DNA of 64,000 nt from Microbacterium sp. 3J1. Lineage in GTDB: Bacteria; Actinomycetota; Actinomycetes; Actinomycetales; Microbacteriaceae. Below, piece by piece: positions 44,977 to 53,759 of the stretch. Made by a program: the position numbers and the translations under genes. Each line of letters begins with the position of its first letter. Position 1 is the stretch's first letter. Where the stretch lies: assembly GCF_001049495.1 (NCBI RefSeq), contig NZ_CDWI01000014.1, positions 310,001-374,000 of the forward strand, read 5' to 3'. The notes beneath the pieces are model-generated. The model was not told the origin of the DNA and did no database searches. It saw only the letters and a list, made by a program, of their open reading frames with translations.

Positions 44977-45663
44977 TTACGAAAGCAGTCGAGACAGCGC
45001 GTCCTTGACGAAGAGCGATCGCACCTCGTCGATCTTCGTCGCCAGCGTCGGGGCCATCTCACTGGCCTTGGCCCGCGAGGCCGCGTCGGTCCGACGCAGC
45101 AGCGAGGACATGGCCGACTCGATCAGGGCGACCTCGCGTTCGGCTCCCTGCCGGAGCGAACGGAGATGCCTGGGCTCGATGCCATGCCGGTCGAGTGCCA
45201 CCAGGCCACGCAGCAGGGTCACGGTCGCCTCGGGATACGTCTCCTGCGCGACGATCACGCCGGTGCTGATCGCATCGTTGAGGAGCTGCGGACCCGCACC
45301 CGCGGCCGAGAGCAGCTCGGCACGCCGGTAGCGCCTCGGTGCCGGGGCGATCGACGGCGGCGGCACGAGCGCGGCGGACTCGCCGTTCGCCTCGGCCTCG
45401 TCGAGCTGATCGCGGATGACGCTCAGCGGAAGATAGTGGTCGCGCTGCAGGGTGAGCCCGAGGCGGAGCCGCTCGATGTCGGCCTGCGAGAACTTGCGGT
45501 AGCCCGACTCGGTGCGCGACGGCGTCACGATCCCCTGCACTTCGAGGAAGCGCAGCTTGCTCGAAGTCAGTTCGGGGAACTCCGGGGTGAGCCTGGCGAG
45601 CACCTGGCCGATGCTCAGCAGCCCCGGTGACGCGGAGCGTTCACGGGCCAGGGACGCCGCCAT
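44977..45663 (-). CDS. ftsR: FtsR, MerR-type regulator of cell division
   Basis: 228 residues. MerR-like DNA-binding domain GLLSIGQVLARLTPEFPELTSSKLRFLEVQGIVTPSRTESGYR, with the typical YRKFSQADIERLRLGLTLQRDHYLPLSVIRDQL. The C-terminal part is Ala-rich and helical (LLNDAISTGVIVAQETYP). Homologues are Rv1828 and C. glutamicum FtsR, which activates ftsZ and affects division. The ATG at 45663 shares one base with the garA stop (TGATG), so the pair is coupled. A dyad between promoter elements of ftsZ at 14885-14899 is a candidate target. Confidence 0.92.
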   Translation of the reverse strand: MAASLARERSASPGLLSIGQVLARLTPEFPELTSSKLRFLEVQGIVTPSRTESGYRKFSQADIERLRLGLTLQRDHYLPLSVIRDQLDEAEANGESAALVPPPSIAPAPRRYRRAELLSAAGAGPQLLNDAISTGVIVAQETYPEATVTLLRGLVALDRHGIEPRHLRSLRQGAEREVALIESAMSSLLRRTDAASRAKASEMAPTLATKIDEVRSLFVKDALSRLLS

Positions 45664-46148
45664 CAGGCGTTCGCCGCGACGCGATCGACCGGTGCGACGA
45701 AGAAGTTCAGCCGGAACTTGCCGACGCGCAGCTCGGACCCGTCTTCGAGGACGCTGCGGTCGACACGCTCGCCGTTCACATAGGTCCCGTTCAGAGAGCG
45801 CTGGTCGATGATCTCGAACGATGTGCCGGATCGTGTGATCTCGGCGTGCCGGCGCGAGACCGTCACGTCGTCGAAGAAGATGTCCGCCTCAGGGTGGCGA
45901 CCGACGGTCGTCACATCCGTGTCGAGCAGGTACCGCGCACCGGCGAGAGCGCCCGAGCGCACCAGCAGCAGAGCTGATCCTGAGGGAAGAGCCGCGATGG
46001 CGCTCTGCTCGACCTCCGTCAACTCCGCGCCGAAAGGCACGAAGGAAAGGTCCGAGTCGTGCCCGAACGTCTGCGTCACGTCGTGCCGCTGCTCGCCGGG
46101 ACGATGGAATGCGGCGTCCCCGGCCGGTCGGCTGTCGCTGTCTGTCAC
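45663..46148 (-). CDS. garA: GarA/OdhI-like FHA protein
   Basis: 161 residues. The FHA domain (about 58-150) has the phosphothreonine-binding residues Gly83-Arg84, Ser98 to His101 (SRRH) and Asn120-Gly121. The N-terminal tail would carry the threonine phosphorylated by Ser/Thr kinases; relatives have an ETTS motif, here it is DVTQTFGHDSD with Thr25 and Thr27. Unphosphorylated GarA/OdhI binds and inhibits 2-oxoglutarate dehydrogenase and regulates glutamate metabolism. GTG start at 46148 with AGGAGG 5 bases upstream and -10 TAGTCT at 46173-46168. Heads the garA-ftsR operon. Confidence 0.88.
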   Translation of the reverse strand: MTDSDSRPAGDAAFHRPGEQRHDVTQTFGHDSDLSFVPFGAELTEVEQSAIAALPSGSALLLVRSGALAGARYLLDTDVTTVGRHPEADIFFDDVTVSRRHAEITRSGTSFEIIDQRSLNGTYVNGERVDRSVLEDGSELRVGKFRLNFFVAPVDRVAANA

Positions 46149-46167
46149 TGTGCCCTCCTAGTCCTCC

Positions 46168-46173
46168 AGACTA
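46168..46173 (-). promoter_or_regulatory. -10 element of garA-ftsR
   Basis: TAGTCT on the minus strand, 19 bases before the GTG at 46148. This gene has a leader with a strong ribosome site, unlike the leaderless neighbours. Confidence 0.5.
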
Positions 46174-46236
46174 TCGGATGCGGAGCCCCTCGCGTGAGGC
46201 GGAGCCCACACTCAGGCGCTGCATACAGAGGGTTCA

Positions 46237-46242
46237 TAGGCT
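46237..46242 (+). promoter_or_regulatory. -10 element of the CopC-like gene
   Basis: TAGGCT, 6 bases, then the GTG at 46249. No ribosome site is visible; a leaderless transcript is likely. Confidence 0.55.
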
Positions 46243-46248
46243 GGCCAG

Positions 46249-46923
46249 GTGAAAACTGCCGCGCGCCCCTCTCCCGCAGGTCCGATCGCCCTCGCCGCAG
46301 CTCTGCTGACGGCCCTCCTCGTGCTCGTCGCACCGCTGCCGGCCTCTGCCCATGACAGCCTGATCGCGTCGTCCCCCGAGGCCGACAGCACCGTCGACAC
46401 ACTCCCTGACGAGCTCACCCTCACCTTCAGCGCCAAGCTCATCGACGGCGAGGGCGCGACCGAGGTCGTCGTCACCGATCCGTCCGGCGCGTCGGCGACC
46501 GACGGCGCAGCGACCGTCGACGGCGCGATCGTCACCCAGCCGCTCGTCGACGGCGGGGTCGCGGGGCAGTATCACGTCATCTGGAAGATCGTGTCGAGCG
46601 ACGGCCATCCGACCTCCGGCGAGTTCGACTTCACGGTCGCGAACGCCTCCACCGACGAACCGAGCGCGGCCCCGACGGCCTCCCCCACGACCGAGCCGGA
46701 CGACGCGACGGCGACCACCTCCCCGTCGACCGCCGCTCCCTCTCCCGACGAGACCGCGCCCTCCGGCGAGGACTCGTCCGCCACCACCTGGATCTGGATC
46801 CTGTCCATCGCGGGCGTCCTGGTCGCCGCTGCGGTGGCGGTCCTGGCGTTCGCCCTGAAGGGGCGCGGTTCCGGCTCGGAGGACGCCGCCGATGGCGACT
46901 CCGACGAATCGACGGAGCGATAG
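46249..46923 (+). CDS. CopC-domain secreted copper-resistance-type protein
   Basis: 224 residues. A signal peptide (PIALAAALLTALLVLVAPLPASA) releases an N-terminal His-Asp (AHDSLIASSP), the copper-binding start of CopC domains; TFSAKLIDG and VSSDGHPTSGEFDFTV complete the fold (about 35-130). A Thr/Pro/Ser-rich linker leads to a C-terminal helix (TWIWILSIAGVLVAAAVAVLAFAL) and a short acidic cytoplasmic tail, so the protein is anchored outside. The CopD/YcnJ partner common elsewhere is missing. The role is inferred: periplasmic copper binding or copper-dependent assembly. Confidence 0.85.
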   Translation: MKTAARPSPAGPIALAAALLTALLVLVAPLPASAHDSLIASSPEADSTVDTLPDELTLTFSAKLIDGEGATEVVVTDPSGASATDGAATVDGAIVTQPLVDGGVAGQYHVIWKIVSSDGHPTSGEFDFTVANASTDEPSAAPTASPTTEPDDATATTSPSTAAPSPDETAPSGEDSSATTWIWILSIAGVLVAAAVAVLAFALKGRGSGSEDAADGDSDESTER

Positions 46924-46926
46924 GCT
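46921..46926 (+). promoter_or_regulatory. -10 element of lpdA
   Basis: TAGGCT overlapping the stop codon of the CopC-like gene, 6 bases before the ATG at 46933. Identical hexamer and spacing to the CopC-like promoter. Confidence 0.55.
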
Positions 46927-46932
46927 TAAGGC

Positions 46933-48330
<1,398 letters not shown>

Positions 48331-48344
48331 TCCGCGGATCGGAA

Positions 48345-48381
48345 CGAAGGCCCGGCTCGCTCGCGCGATGCCGGGCCTTCG
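48345..48381. terminator. Terminator between lpdA and monooxygenase gene
   Basis: 12-bp perfect stem (CGAAGGCCCGGC with its complement) and a 13-base loop, 14 bases after the lpdA stop and 4 bases beyond the convergent stop at 48386. The stem core GAAGGCCCGG also forms the arm of the terminator at 27851-27885. Confidence 0.8.
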
Positions 48382-48385
48382 TGCG

Positions 48386-49513
48386 TCAGATCCCGCGCAT
48401 CGTGAGGAGGCCGGAGGTCCATCCCCCCATCGCGGGCGATCCCAAGCCCCGGATCAGCGCATCCCTCGCGGCCAGGGCAACGCCGGACGCCGGCTCCCCC
48501 ATCGACATGTAGAACGCCGAGCGCCGGTGGGCACGGCGGCCCGAGCGGTGCACCGACCGCTCATACCGCTGCAGGTCCGGCATCCGATCGATCGGCGACC
48601 GGCACAGCTCTTCGGCGAGGTTGCGCGCGTCCGACCATCCGAGGTTCATGCCCTGCCCGCCGATCGGACTGATCTCGTGGGCCGCGTCCCCCGCGAGCAC
48701 CATCCGGCCGCGGACGACCTCGCGAGCCGCGTGCTGCGCAGCGATGAACGACACCGGCGTGCGGTGGTCGCCGATGTCCGGGCGGATCCCGGTGCGGCGC
48801 TCGATCTCCGCGCCGAGCTCCGCCGCTGAGACGGCCGCCTCCGGGCCGGCATCCTGCCTGACCACCCAGCGTCGACGGGATCCGGGCAGCGGAAGCGACT
48901 CGACCAGACCGGTCGGCTCGCAGTACAGCACCGCCCGCGGATCGGAACCCGGATCGTCGACATCGACCATCGCGTATCGTGCCGTCTTGGGCCTGCTCCG
49001 CCACTCGATGCCGAGCCGTTCGCGGATGCCGCTGCGCACACCGTCGGCGGCCACGACCACCGACGCTGCGATCTCGCGTTCGCCTCCGTCGCCGCTCTCC
49101 ACCCGCAGTCGAACCCGATCGCCCTCGTCTCGTACCCCGCGCACCGTGTGCCCGGTCAGGAGCGCACCGTCGGCCAGCGCACCCAGCCGCCCCCGGAGCA
49201 GGGCGTCGGTGCGACTCTGCGCGAGCGTGAGTATCGGCCGCTCGGGGCGGAACGAGAGAGAGGCGAGCAGACGCCCGTCGCTGCGGACCTCCCCGCCCTC
49301 GAGGAAGAGCGCTTCCGCGCGGACGCGATCGCCCACACCGGCCTCGTCCAGGGCGTCCAACCCCGGCCGATGGATGCCGATCGCGCGACTCCTCGTGTCG
49401 GCTCCCGACCGGCGCTCGAGGACGACCACATCTCGGCCCCGTGCGGCCAGCAGGCACGCGAGCAGCAGCCCGACCGGACCCGCTCCGACGATCACGACCT
49501 CACGGTCGCGCAT
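48386..49513 (-). CDS. FAD-dependent monooxygenase of the type III polyketide operon
   Basis: 375 residues, class A flavoprotein hydroxylase family. FAD-binding GAGPVGLLLACLLAARGRDVVVLER near the N-terminus, the DG motif VVVAADGVRSGIRERLGI (near 153-170) and the second FAD site LAGDAAHEISPIGGQGMNLG. It hydroxylates or oxidises an aromatic ring with NAD(P)H and O2. The ATG at 49513 overlaps the methyltransferase by 14 bases, so the three genes form one translational unit. By analogy with the srs operon of Streptomyces griseus it may convert a polyketide-derived phenol to a hydroquinone or quinone; this is inference. Confidence 0.85.
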   Translation of the reverse strand: MRDREVVIVGAGPVGLLLACLLAARGRDVVVLERRSGADTRSRAIGIHRPGLDALDEAGVGDRVRAEALFLEGGEVRSDGRLLASLSFRPERPILTLAQSRTDALLRGRLGALADGALLTGHTVRGVRDEGDRVRLRVESGDGGEREIAASVVVAADGVRSGIRERLGIEWRSRPKTARYAMVDVDDPGSDPRAVLYCEPTGLVESLPLPGSRRRWVVRQDAGPEAAVSAAELGAEIERRTGIRPDIGDHRTPVSFIAAQHAAREVVRGRMVLAGDAAHEISPIGGQGMNLGWSDARNLAEELCRSPIDRMPDLQRYERSVHRSGRRAHRRSAFYMSMGEPASGVALAARDALIRGLGSPAMGGWTSGLLTMRGI

Positions 49514-50222
49514 CGCTCTTCTTCCGCCGGAGCTCGAGCCGTGCGGGGAGTCCCGCGCGCACCGTCCACCCTTCGGGGGCGACGGCGGCGAGCTCGGCCG
49601 GCGTGTACGACCTGCGGATGCTGATCAGCCCGTCGACCCGGATGAACGAACCGCGCAAGAGGGTGCCGGCGAACGGCAGGGTCGCGGCCGCGAACAGGGC
49701 ATACGCCGCCTTGCTGCGCGCGATGTCACGATGCACGACCACGCCGCCCGCCCCCGCGAGCCGGTCGGTGTCGCGCAGGACGCCTTGGAGCTCGGGCGCA
49801 CTGAGGTGATGCAGCACGTGGTTCGAGAACACCACGTCGTACTGGTCGCCCTCCGCGACGAGGTCCTCTGCCAGCGCGCAGCGGTACCGCACACCGGCTC
49901 CGTCGTCGTGGGCGGCGGCCCACCGGACGGCGCGCTCGTCGGCATCCAGGGCGGTCACCTCGCCCTCGAGTCCGTCGCGCCGCAGGCGTGCCGCGATCAT
50001 CCGGCAGACGTCCGCGCCGCCCGCGCCGACGTCGAGCACGCGCACCCGACCCCGTCGCGCGCGCGGGCGGATGTCGTTCCGGTAGAACTGCCCCGGTCGG
50101 GACACGAGCGCGTTGACCAGCCGGAAGCGCTCGTAGGTGCGCTCCAGCATCGCGACATCGGCGCCGGGGTCGTCCATGAGCTCACGCGCGTCGGAGGCGC
50201 GCGTGGAGAGGTCGTGACTCAT
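49500..50222 (-). CDS. Class I SAM-dependent methyltransferase of the polyketide operon
   Basis: 240 residues. SAM motif I is VLDVGAGGADVCRMI, motif II EVTALDADERAV, and FSNHVLHHLSAPELQGVLRDTDRL is the post-motif region. The substrate is not evident. The C-terminal part (SYTPAELAAVAPEGWTVRAG) is common to small-molecule O- or C-methyltransferases. Its start overlaps the polyketide synthase stop by 4 bases (ATGA). In the srs operon the matching enzyme is an ICMT-like membrane methyltransferase, so this soluble class I enzyme may act at another position. Confidence 0.88.
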   Translation of the reverse strand: MSHDLSTRASDARELMDDPGADVAMLERTYERFRLVNALVSRPGQFYRNDIRPRARRGRVRVLDVGAGGADVCRMIAARLRRDGLEGEVTALDADERAVRWAAAHDDGAGVRYRCALAEDLVAEGDQYDVVFSNHVLHHLSAPELQGVLRDTDRLAGAGGVVVHRDIARSKAAYALFAAATLPFAGTLLRGSFIRVDGLISIRRSYTPAELAAVAPEGWTVRAGLPARLELRRKKSDARP

Positions 50223-51373
50223 GCGGCGCCGACGTCGACGGTCATCAGCGCGCTCTCTGCGGTCAGCCCCGGACCGAACGCCATCGCGGCCATCCGCTCC
50301 CCCGGCAGCGCGCCCTCGTCGAGGATGCGCTTGATGACGAACAGGATCGTCGCGCTCGACATGTTGCCGTTCTCGCGCAGCGTCTCCCTCGCCGGGGCCA
50401 GCTGCGCGTCGCTGAGGTGCAGCCGCTCCTGGACGCGGTCGAGGATGCTGCGGCCACCCGGGTGGATGGCCCAGTGCTGCACCCGCTCACCGACGCGGCC
50501 ATCGTCGAAGGCCGCCCCGAGCTCGCCCTCGCGGGCGTAGAGCGGACGGATCGCGCCGATGATCGTCTCGCCGATGATCTGCGGGACCTTGGTCGACAGG
50601 ATCATCTCGAAGCCGTGGTCGCCGATCGTCCAGGCCATGTCCTTCTCGCCCTCGCGGGCGATCGCCGTGTGGAAGCCGTCCAGGCGGACGGCCGGGACGG
50701 GAGTCGGGAGCTCGCGAGCGGTGACGATGCCCGCGGCCGCGCCGTCGGCGAACAGCGAGTTCGCGACGATGAGGTCGGGATCCTCCGAGGACCTCAGGTG
50801 CACGGTGCACAGCTCGACGCTCACGACGAGGACGACGGCGTCGGGATCGGCCATGCAGAACTGGCGGGCCGCGCGCAGGGCGGGCATGGACGCGTAGCAG
50901 CCCATGAACCCCAGGTGGTACCGCTCGACGCTGTCGGAGAGGCCCAGTGACCGCACGATCTCGTACTCCGGACCGGGCGCGTGGAATCCGGTGCAGGAGA
51001 CGGTGATGACATGGGTGACATCCGAGGCGACGACGTCGGGATCGGCCTCGAGTGCGCGGCGCGCGACCTCCACGAAGAGCCGCGATGCCTCGCGGACGTA
51101 GATCTCGTTGCGCTGCTTGGTACCCGGTGAGAGCAGCACACCGGAACGCCGGTCGTAGAACACCGGCTCCTCGGTGTCGGCGGTGAGCGAGAGCTCCTCG
51201 ATCACCGTGCGTCGGGTGTCGATCCCCGAGCCGTTGAACGAGGCACCGACGAGACGCTGGGCGAGTCTGCCGACGTCGGGTTGGGTGGCGAAGACGTCTC
51301 GCACCTGATCCTGCTCGAGAACGGTGTCGGGCACGATCGTCTGCAGCGACCGGAGTAGTGCGGGGCGGCTCAT
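50219..51373 (-). CDS. Type III polyketide synthase
   Basis: Chalcone/stilbene synthase fold of 384 residues. Catalytic triad visible: Cys127 (SCTGF), His304 (HWAIHPGG) and Asn337 (ENGNMSSATIL). It extends an acyl-CoA starter with malonyl-CoA without an acyl carrier protein. The starter is not known; a fatty acyl-CoA giving alkylresorcinols, or a shorter one giving pyrones, is possible. The ATG at 51373 is the first methionine with the family N-terminus (SRPALLRSLQTIVP); an in-frame TTG 12 bases upstream is an alternative. First gene of the operon with methyltransferase and monooxygenase. Confidence 0.93.
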   Translation of the reverse strand: MSRPALLRSLQTIVPDTVLEQDQVRDVFATQPDVGRLAQRLVGASFNGSGIDTRRTVIEELSLTADTEEPVFYDRRSGVLLSPGTKQRNEIYVREASRLFVEVARRALEADPDVVASDVTHVITVSCTGFHAPGPEYEIVRSLGLSDSVERYHLGFMGCYASMPALRAARQFCMADPDAVVLVVSVELCTVHLRSSEDPDLIVANSLFADGAAAGIVTARELPTPVPAVRLDGFHTAIAREGEKDMAWTIGDHGFEMILSTKVPQIIGETIIGAIRPLYAREGELGAAFDDGRVGERVQHWAIHPGGRSILDRVQERLHLSDAQLAPARETLRENGNMSSATILFVIKRILDEGALPGERMAAMAFGPGLTAESALMTVDVGAA

Positions 51374-51445
51374 ACCGTCACTCAAGCATGAGCGACCCGG
51401 TCACGAAAAGGGGCTTGCGCCCCGACGCGGAGAGACCCAGCCCGG

Positions 51446-52090
51446 TCAGAAGCCGAGGGCTCGGGCCAGCTTCGATCCGGATGCCGCCTCGCGGCCTCCC
51501 ACCGCGAAGATCGCCTCCTCCGCCGCAGCGAACAGAGCCTCGCGGCCGGCGGCGTCTGCGGGGGCGGCGGGGCCGAGCTCCAGCTCCCATTCCCGCCACT
51601 CGCGCCGCACGTCGTGCCTCAGGTCGGTGGCGCGGACCCGGTCGTCCACGAATTCGGCGACCACGCCCTGCGGTCCGGTGAGGAGGTAGGCCGTCCGGGT
51701 GTTCTCGATGCGGGCGAGAGGCGTGAGCCCGCCTGTCGTCCACCGGCTGAGCGTCTCGGCCACGGCGGCGGGGACGCTCTCGGCGTCGCCCGCGTCGGCA
51801 TCCAGCGGCCAGCCGATCTCGAGGCGGCCGTCTCCCTCGCGGGGCCCCTTGATGTGCCAGCCGGCATCGGGCCCGCCGGTGCGGCGCCGCAGCGCGACCC
51901 CTGCGCGGGACAGCGCCGCGTCGACCGTGTCGAGGTAGCGCGCGTCGAGCTCGCGGATTTCACCGGCGGAGACCGCGTCGACGCCGGGCACGCCTCTCCA
52001 CTCGGGAAGAGGCGTGCCGTCGTCGACGTCGTACTTGCGCTCGACCTCGACGACCCTGGACGGGCCTGAGCCCGAAGGGGTCTCAGTCAT
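51446..52090 (-). CDS. CYTH-domain protein
   Basis: 214 residues, a triphosphate-tunnel fold. The signature ExExK is EVERK near residue 15, followed by strands with basic and acidic side chains alternating (VALRRRTG, WHIKGPREGDGRLEIGW, AEFVDDRVRATDL, REWREWELELG). Members cleave triphosphate-containing substrates such as thiamine triphosphate or tripolyphosphate, or make cAMP; which one applies cannot be told here. There is no CHAD domain, unlike many actinobacterial relatives. The ATG overlaps the stop of the upstream small gene by 8 bases. Confidence 0.88.
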   Translation of the reverse strand: MTETPSGSGPSRVVEVERKYDVDDGTPLPEWRGVPGVDAVSAGEIRELDARYLDTVDAALSRAGVALRRRTGGPDAGWHIKGPREGDGRLEIGWPLDADAGDAESVPAAVAETLSRWTTGGLTPLARIENTRTAYLLTGPQGVVAEFVDDRVRATDLRHDVRREWREWELELGPAAPADAAGREALFAAAEEAIFAVGGREAASGSKLARALGF

Positions 52091-52295
52091 CCGAGGGGTT
52101 GAGGTCCTCGAGGGACTCGTCGTACCAGTAGTCGATCTCAGTGGGACCGTCGGTGTCGCCCGTGTTCTGCGGTTCGCCGCTGCGGTTGTACACCACCTGG
52201 GTCTCGCTGTAGGGGACGATCAGCTTGTCGTCCGCGTCGTCGAGGGGAATGATCTGCCCGTCCAGCGGGCCTCCGTGGAGTCGTGCGAGTGCCAT
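52083..52295 (-). CDS. Small acidic protein of unknown function
   Basis: 70 residues, pI clearly low (many Asp/Glu). It begins MALARLHGGPLDGQIIPLDD, where RLHGGPLDG is a motif of small uncharacterised actinobacterial proteins, and then YSETQVVYNRSG and DYWYDESLEDL. No function is assigned. The ATG at 52295 is preceded by TAGGGT at a 6-base distance; the intervening GAGGAC could also serve as a ribosome site. Coupled to the CYTH gene by an 8-base overlap. Confidence 0.75.
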   Translation of the reverse strand: MALARLHGGPLDGQIIPLDDADDKLIVPYSETQVVYNRSGEPQNTGDTDGPTEIDYWYDESLEDLNPSDD

Positions 52296-52301
52296 GTCCT
52301 C

Positions 52302-52307
52302 ACCCTA
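52302..52307 (-). promoter_or_regulatory. -10 element of the small acidic protein gene
   Basis: TAGGGT on the minus strand, 6 bases before the ATG at 52295. Confidence 0.4.
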
Positions 52308-52360
52308 TCCCCGCCGCCCTGACCCTCGGCCTCATGCCACGGGCGGGCCGCTGTGTCAGG

Positions 52361-52831
52361 TCAGGTCGCGACGACACCGAGGACGGCCCCGAGGATCATC
52401 CAGGGCCCGAACGCGATCCGCGTCGCTCCGTCGGCGCGACGGAAGACGATCAGCACCAGTGCGTACAGCGCGCCGAGGACGAAGGCGGATGCCGCGCCCA
52501 CGGCGAGCGCCTGCCAGCCGTGCCATCCGAGCACGAGGCCGATCACGGCGGCGAGCTTGACGTCTCCGCCGCCCATGCCCTCGCTGCTGAGGGATCGCAG
52601 TGCCGCGTAGAAGACGCCGAGGATGAGCATCCCCCACAGCGCTCCGACCAGCGCGCGGCTCTCCCCCGTCACGAGGGCGTCGAGTGCGGTGAGGGCGAGG
52701 AGCGCCGCGAGCGTGGGCAGCACGATGCGGTTCGGCAGCCTGTGGGTGCGCATGTCGATGGCGACGAGTCGGCAGCCGATGAGGAAGAGCACCAGGTGCA
52801 CCCCGACGACGATCACGGTGCGGGGATCCAT
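52361..52831 (-). CDS. A24-family prepilin peptidase, catalytic core only
   Basis: 156 residues and about five membrane helices. The two catalytic aspartates are in AIDMRTHRLPNR (near residue 26) and GMGGGDVKLAAVIGL (near 90), the conserved GxGD motif. It lacks the N-terminal methyltransferase domain of full-length PilD, which is normal for the short archaeal/actinobacterial type. Its substrates would be Flp/TadE-type pilins; none is encoded nearby, so it is a solitary gene. The ATG at 52831 follows TAGCCT by 6 bases. Confidence 0.87.
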   Translation of the reverse strand: MDPRTVIVVGVHLVLFLIGCRLVAIDMRTHRLPNRIVLPTLAALLALTALDALVTGESRALVGALWGMLILGVFYAALRSLSSEGMGGGDVKLAAVIGLVLGWHGWQALAVGAASAFVLGALYALVLIVFRRADGATRIAFGPWMILGAVLGVVAT

Positions 52832-52837
52832 CCCGGA

Positions 52838-52843
52838 AGGCTA
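52838..52843 (-). promoter_or_regulatory. -10 element of the prepilin peptidase gene
   Basis: TAGCCT on the minus strand, 6 bases before the ATG at 52831. Confidence 0.45.
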
Positions 52844-52899
52844 GGAGATCTCGGGTCACCGCCGTGCAGGGGTGTGGATAACCGAGAGTCTCCCGCGAT

Positions 52900-52967
52900 G
52901 TCGGAGGTTCGAATTATCGTCATCTACTCCAGTTGCTTTAGTAGTACATATATTCGAGGATGGAACC
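52900..52967 (+). promoter_or_regulatory. AT-rich leader of imuA-imuB-dnaE2
   Basis: The 54 bases 52907-52960 are only about 37% GC by hand count, against about 70% around them. It holds TTCGAATTATCG (52908-52919; half of the known GTTCG SOS arm, with CGA-N4-TCG symmetry) and TATATT (52949-52954), then GAGGA 7 bases before the ATG. A full GAAC-N4-GTTC LexA box is not present. Confidence 0.45.
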
Positions 52968-53759
52968 ATGGGGATCGGTCTCGATGCGATGAGCACCATC
53001 TCTCCGGCCGGTGATGATCGTGCCGGAGAGGTGCTGCGACTGCGCCGCGAGATCAGCCGGATGCAGCGTCGACGCAGCGATCTCCCCCTGCTGCCTCTCG
53101 ACCCCGCCTTCTCCTCGCTGCTCCCGGAGCAGGGGCTGCAGACCGGTGCCGCGTACACGGTCTCACCCTCACCCAGTCTGGTCCTCGCCCTGCTCGCCGC
53201 CGCCTCCCGGAAGGGGCTCTGGTGCGCGGTGGTCGGCATGCCCACCTTGGGCGTCGAGGCCGCAGCGGCGTTCGGCATCGAGCTGCCCCGGCTGATCCTC
53301 GTCCCCGATCCGGGAGACCGCTGGCTCGCCGTCACCTCGGCGCTCGCCGAGGTCGTCCCGCTGATCGCCGTGCACCCCGGCAGCAGAGCGCGGGATGCCG
53401 ACGTCTCGCGTCTCAGCGCCCGGCTGCGCGACCGCGGCACGACGATCCTCGTCACGGAGTCACCGGCCTCGGGGGTCTGGCCGCAGAGCGAGGGGACCAT
53501 CCGCCTCCACGACCAGCAGTGGCTCGGCATCGGGGAGGGATGGGGTCTCATCGAGGGCTCCACGGCGACGGTGACCGCGAAGACCAGGCAGAGCCCCACC
53601 TCCTCGAGCGTGCGGGTGCGCCTGCCTGGCAGCCAGGGGGCCGTCGAGGAACTGGTCCACGAAGAGACCGTCGAGACGATGGCCGAGCTGACTGCGCTGC
53701 CCGCTCTTCGCGACGACGACGCCCCCGGCGAGTACCCACGTTGGGCGGTGGCCGGATGA
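52968..53759 (+). CDS. imuA: ImuA, RecA-like mutasome protein
   Basis: 263 residues, first gene of the mutagenic translesion cassette. N-terminal helical part (AGEVLRLRREISRMQRRR), then a RecA-like fold without an intact Walker A: GLQTGAAYTVSPSPSLVLALLAAASRKGLWCAVVG and ALAEVVPLIAVHPGS. ImuA supports ImuB and DnaE2 in bypass of DNA lesions after damage. The ATG at 52968 has GAGGA 7 bases upstream. The end overlaps imuB by 4 bases (ATGA). Divergence from classical RecA is strong, so the label rests on the cassette order and length. Confidence 0.85.
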   Translation: MGIGLDAMSTISPAGDDRAGEVLRLRREISRMQRRRSDLPLLPLDPAFSSLLPEQGLQTGAAYTVSPSPSLVLALLAAASRKGLWCAVVGMPTLGVEAAAAFGIELPRLILVPDPGDRWLAVTSALAEVVPLIAVHPGSRARDADVSRLSARLRDRGTTILVTESPASGVWPQSEGTIRLHDQQWLGIGEGWGLIEGSTATVTAKTRQSPTSSSVRVRLPGSQGAVEELVHEETVETMAELTALPALRDDDAPGEYPRWAVAG

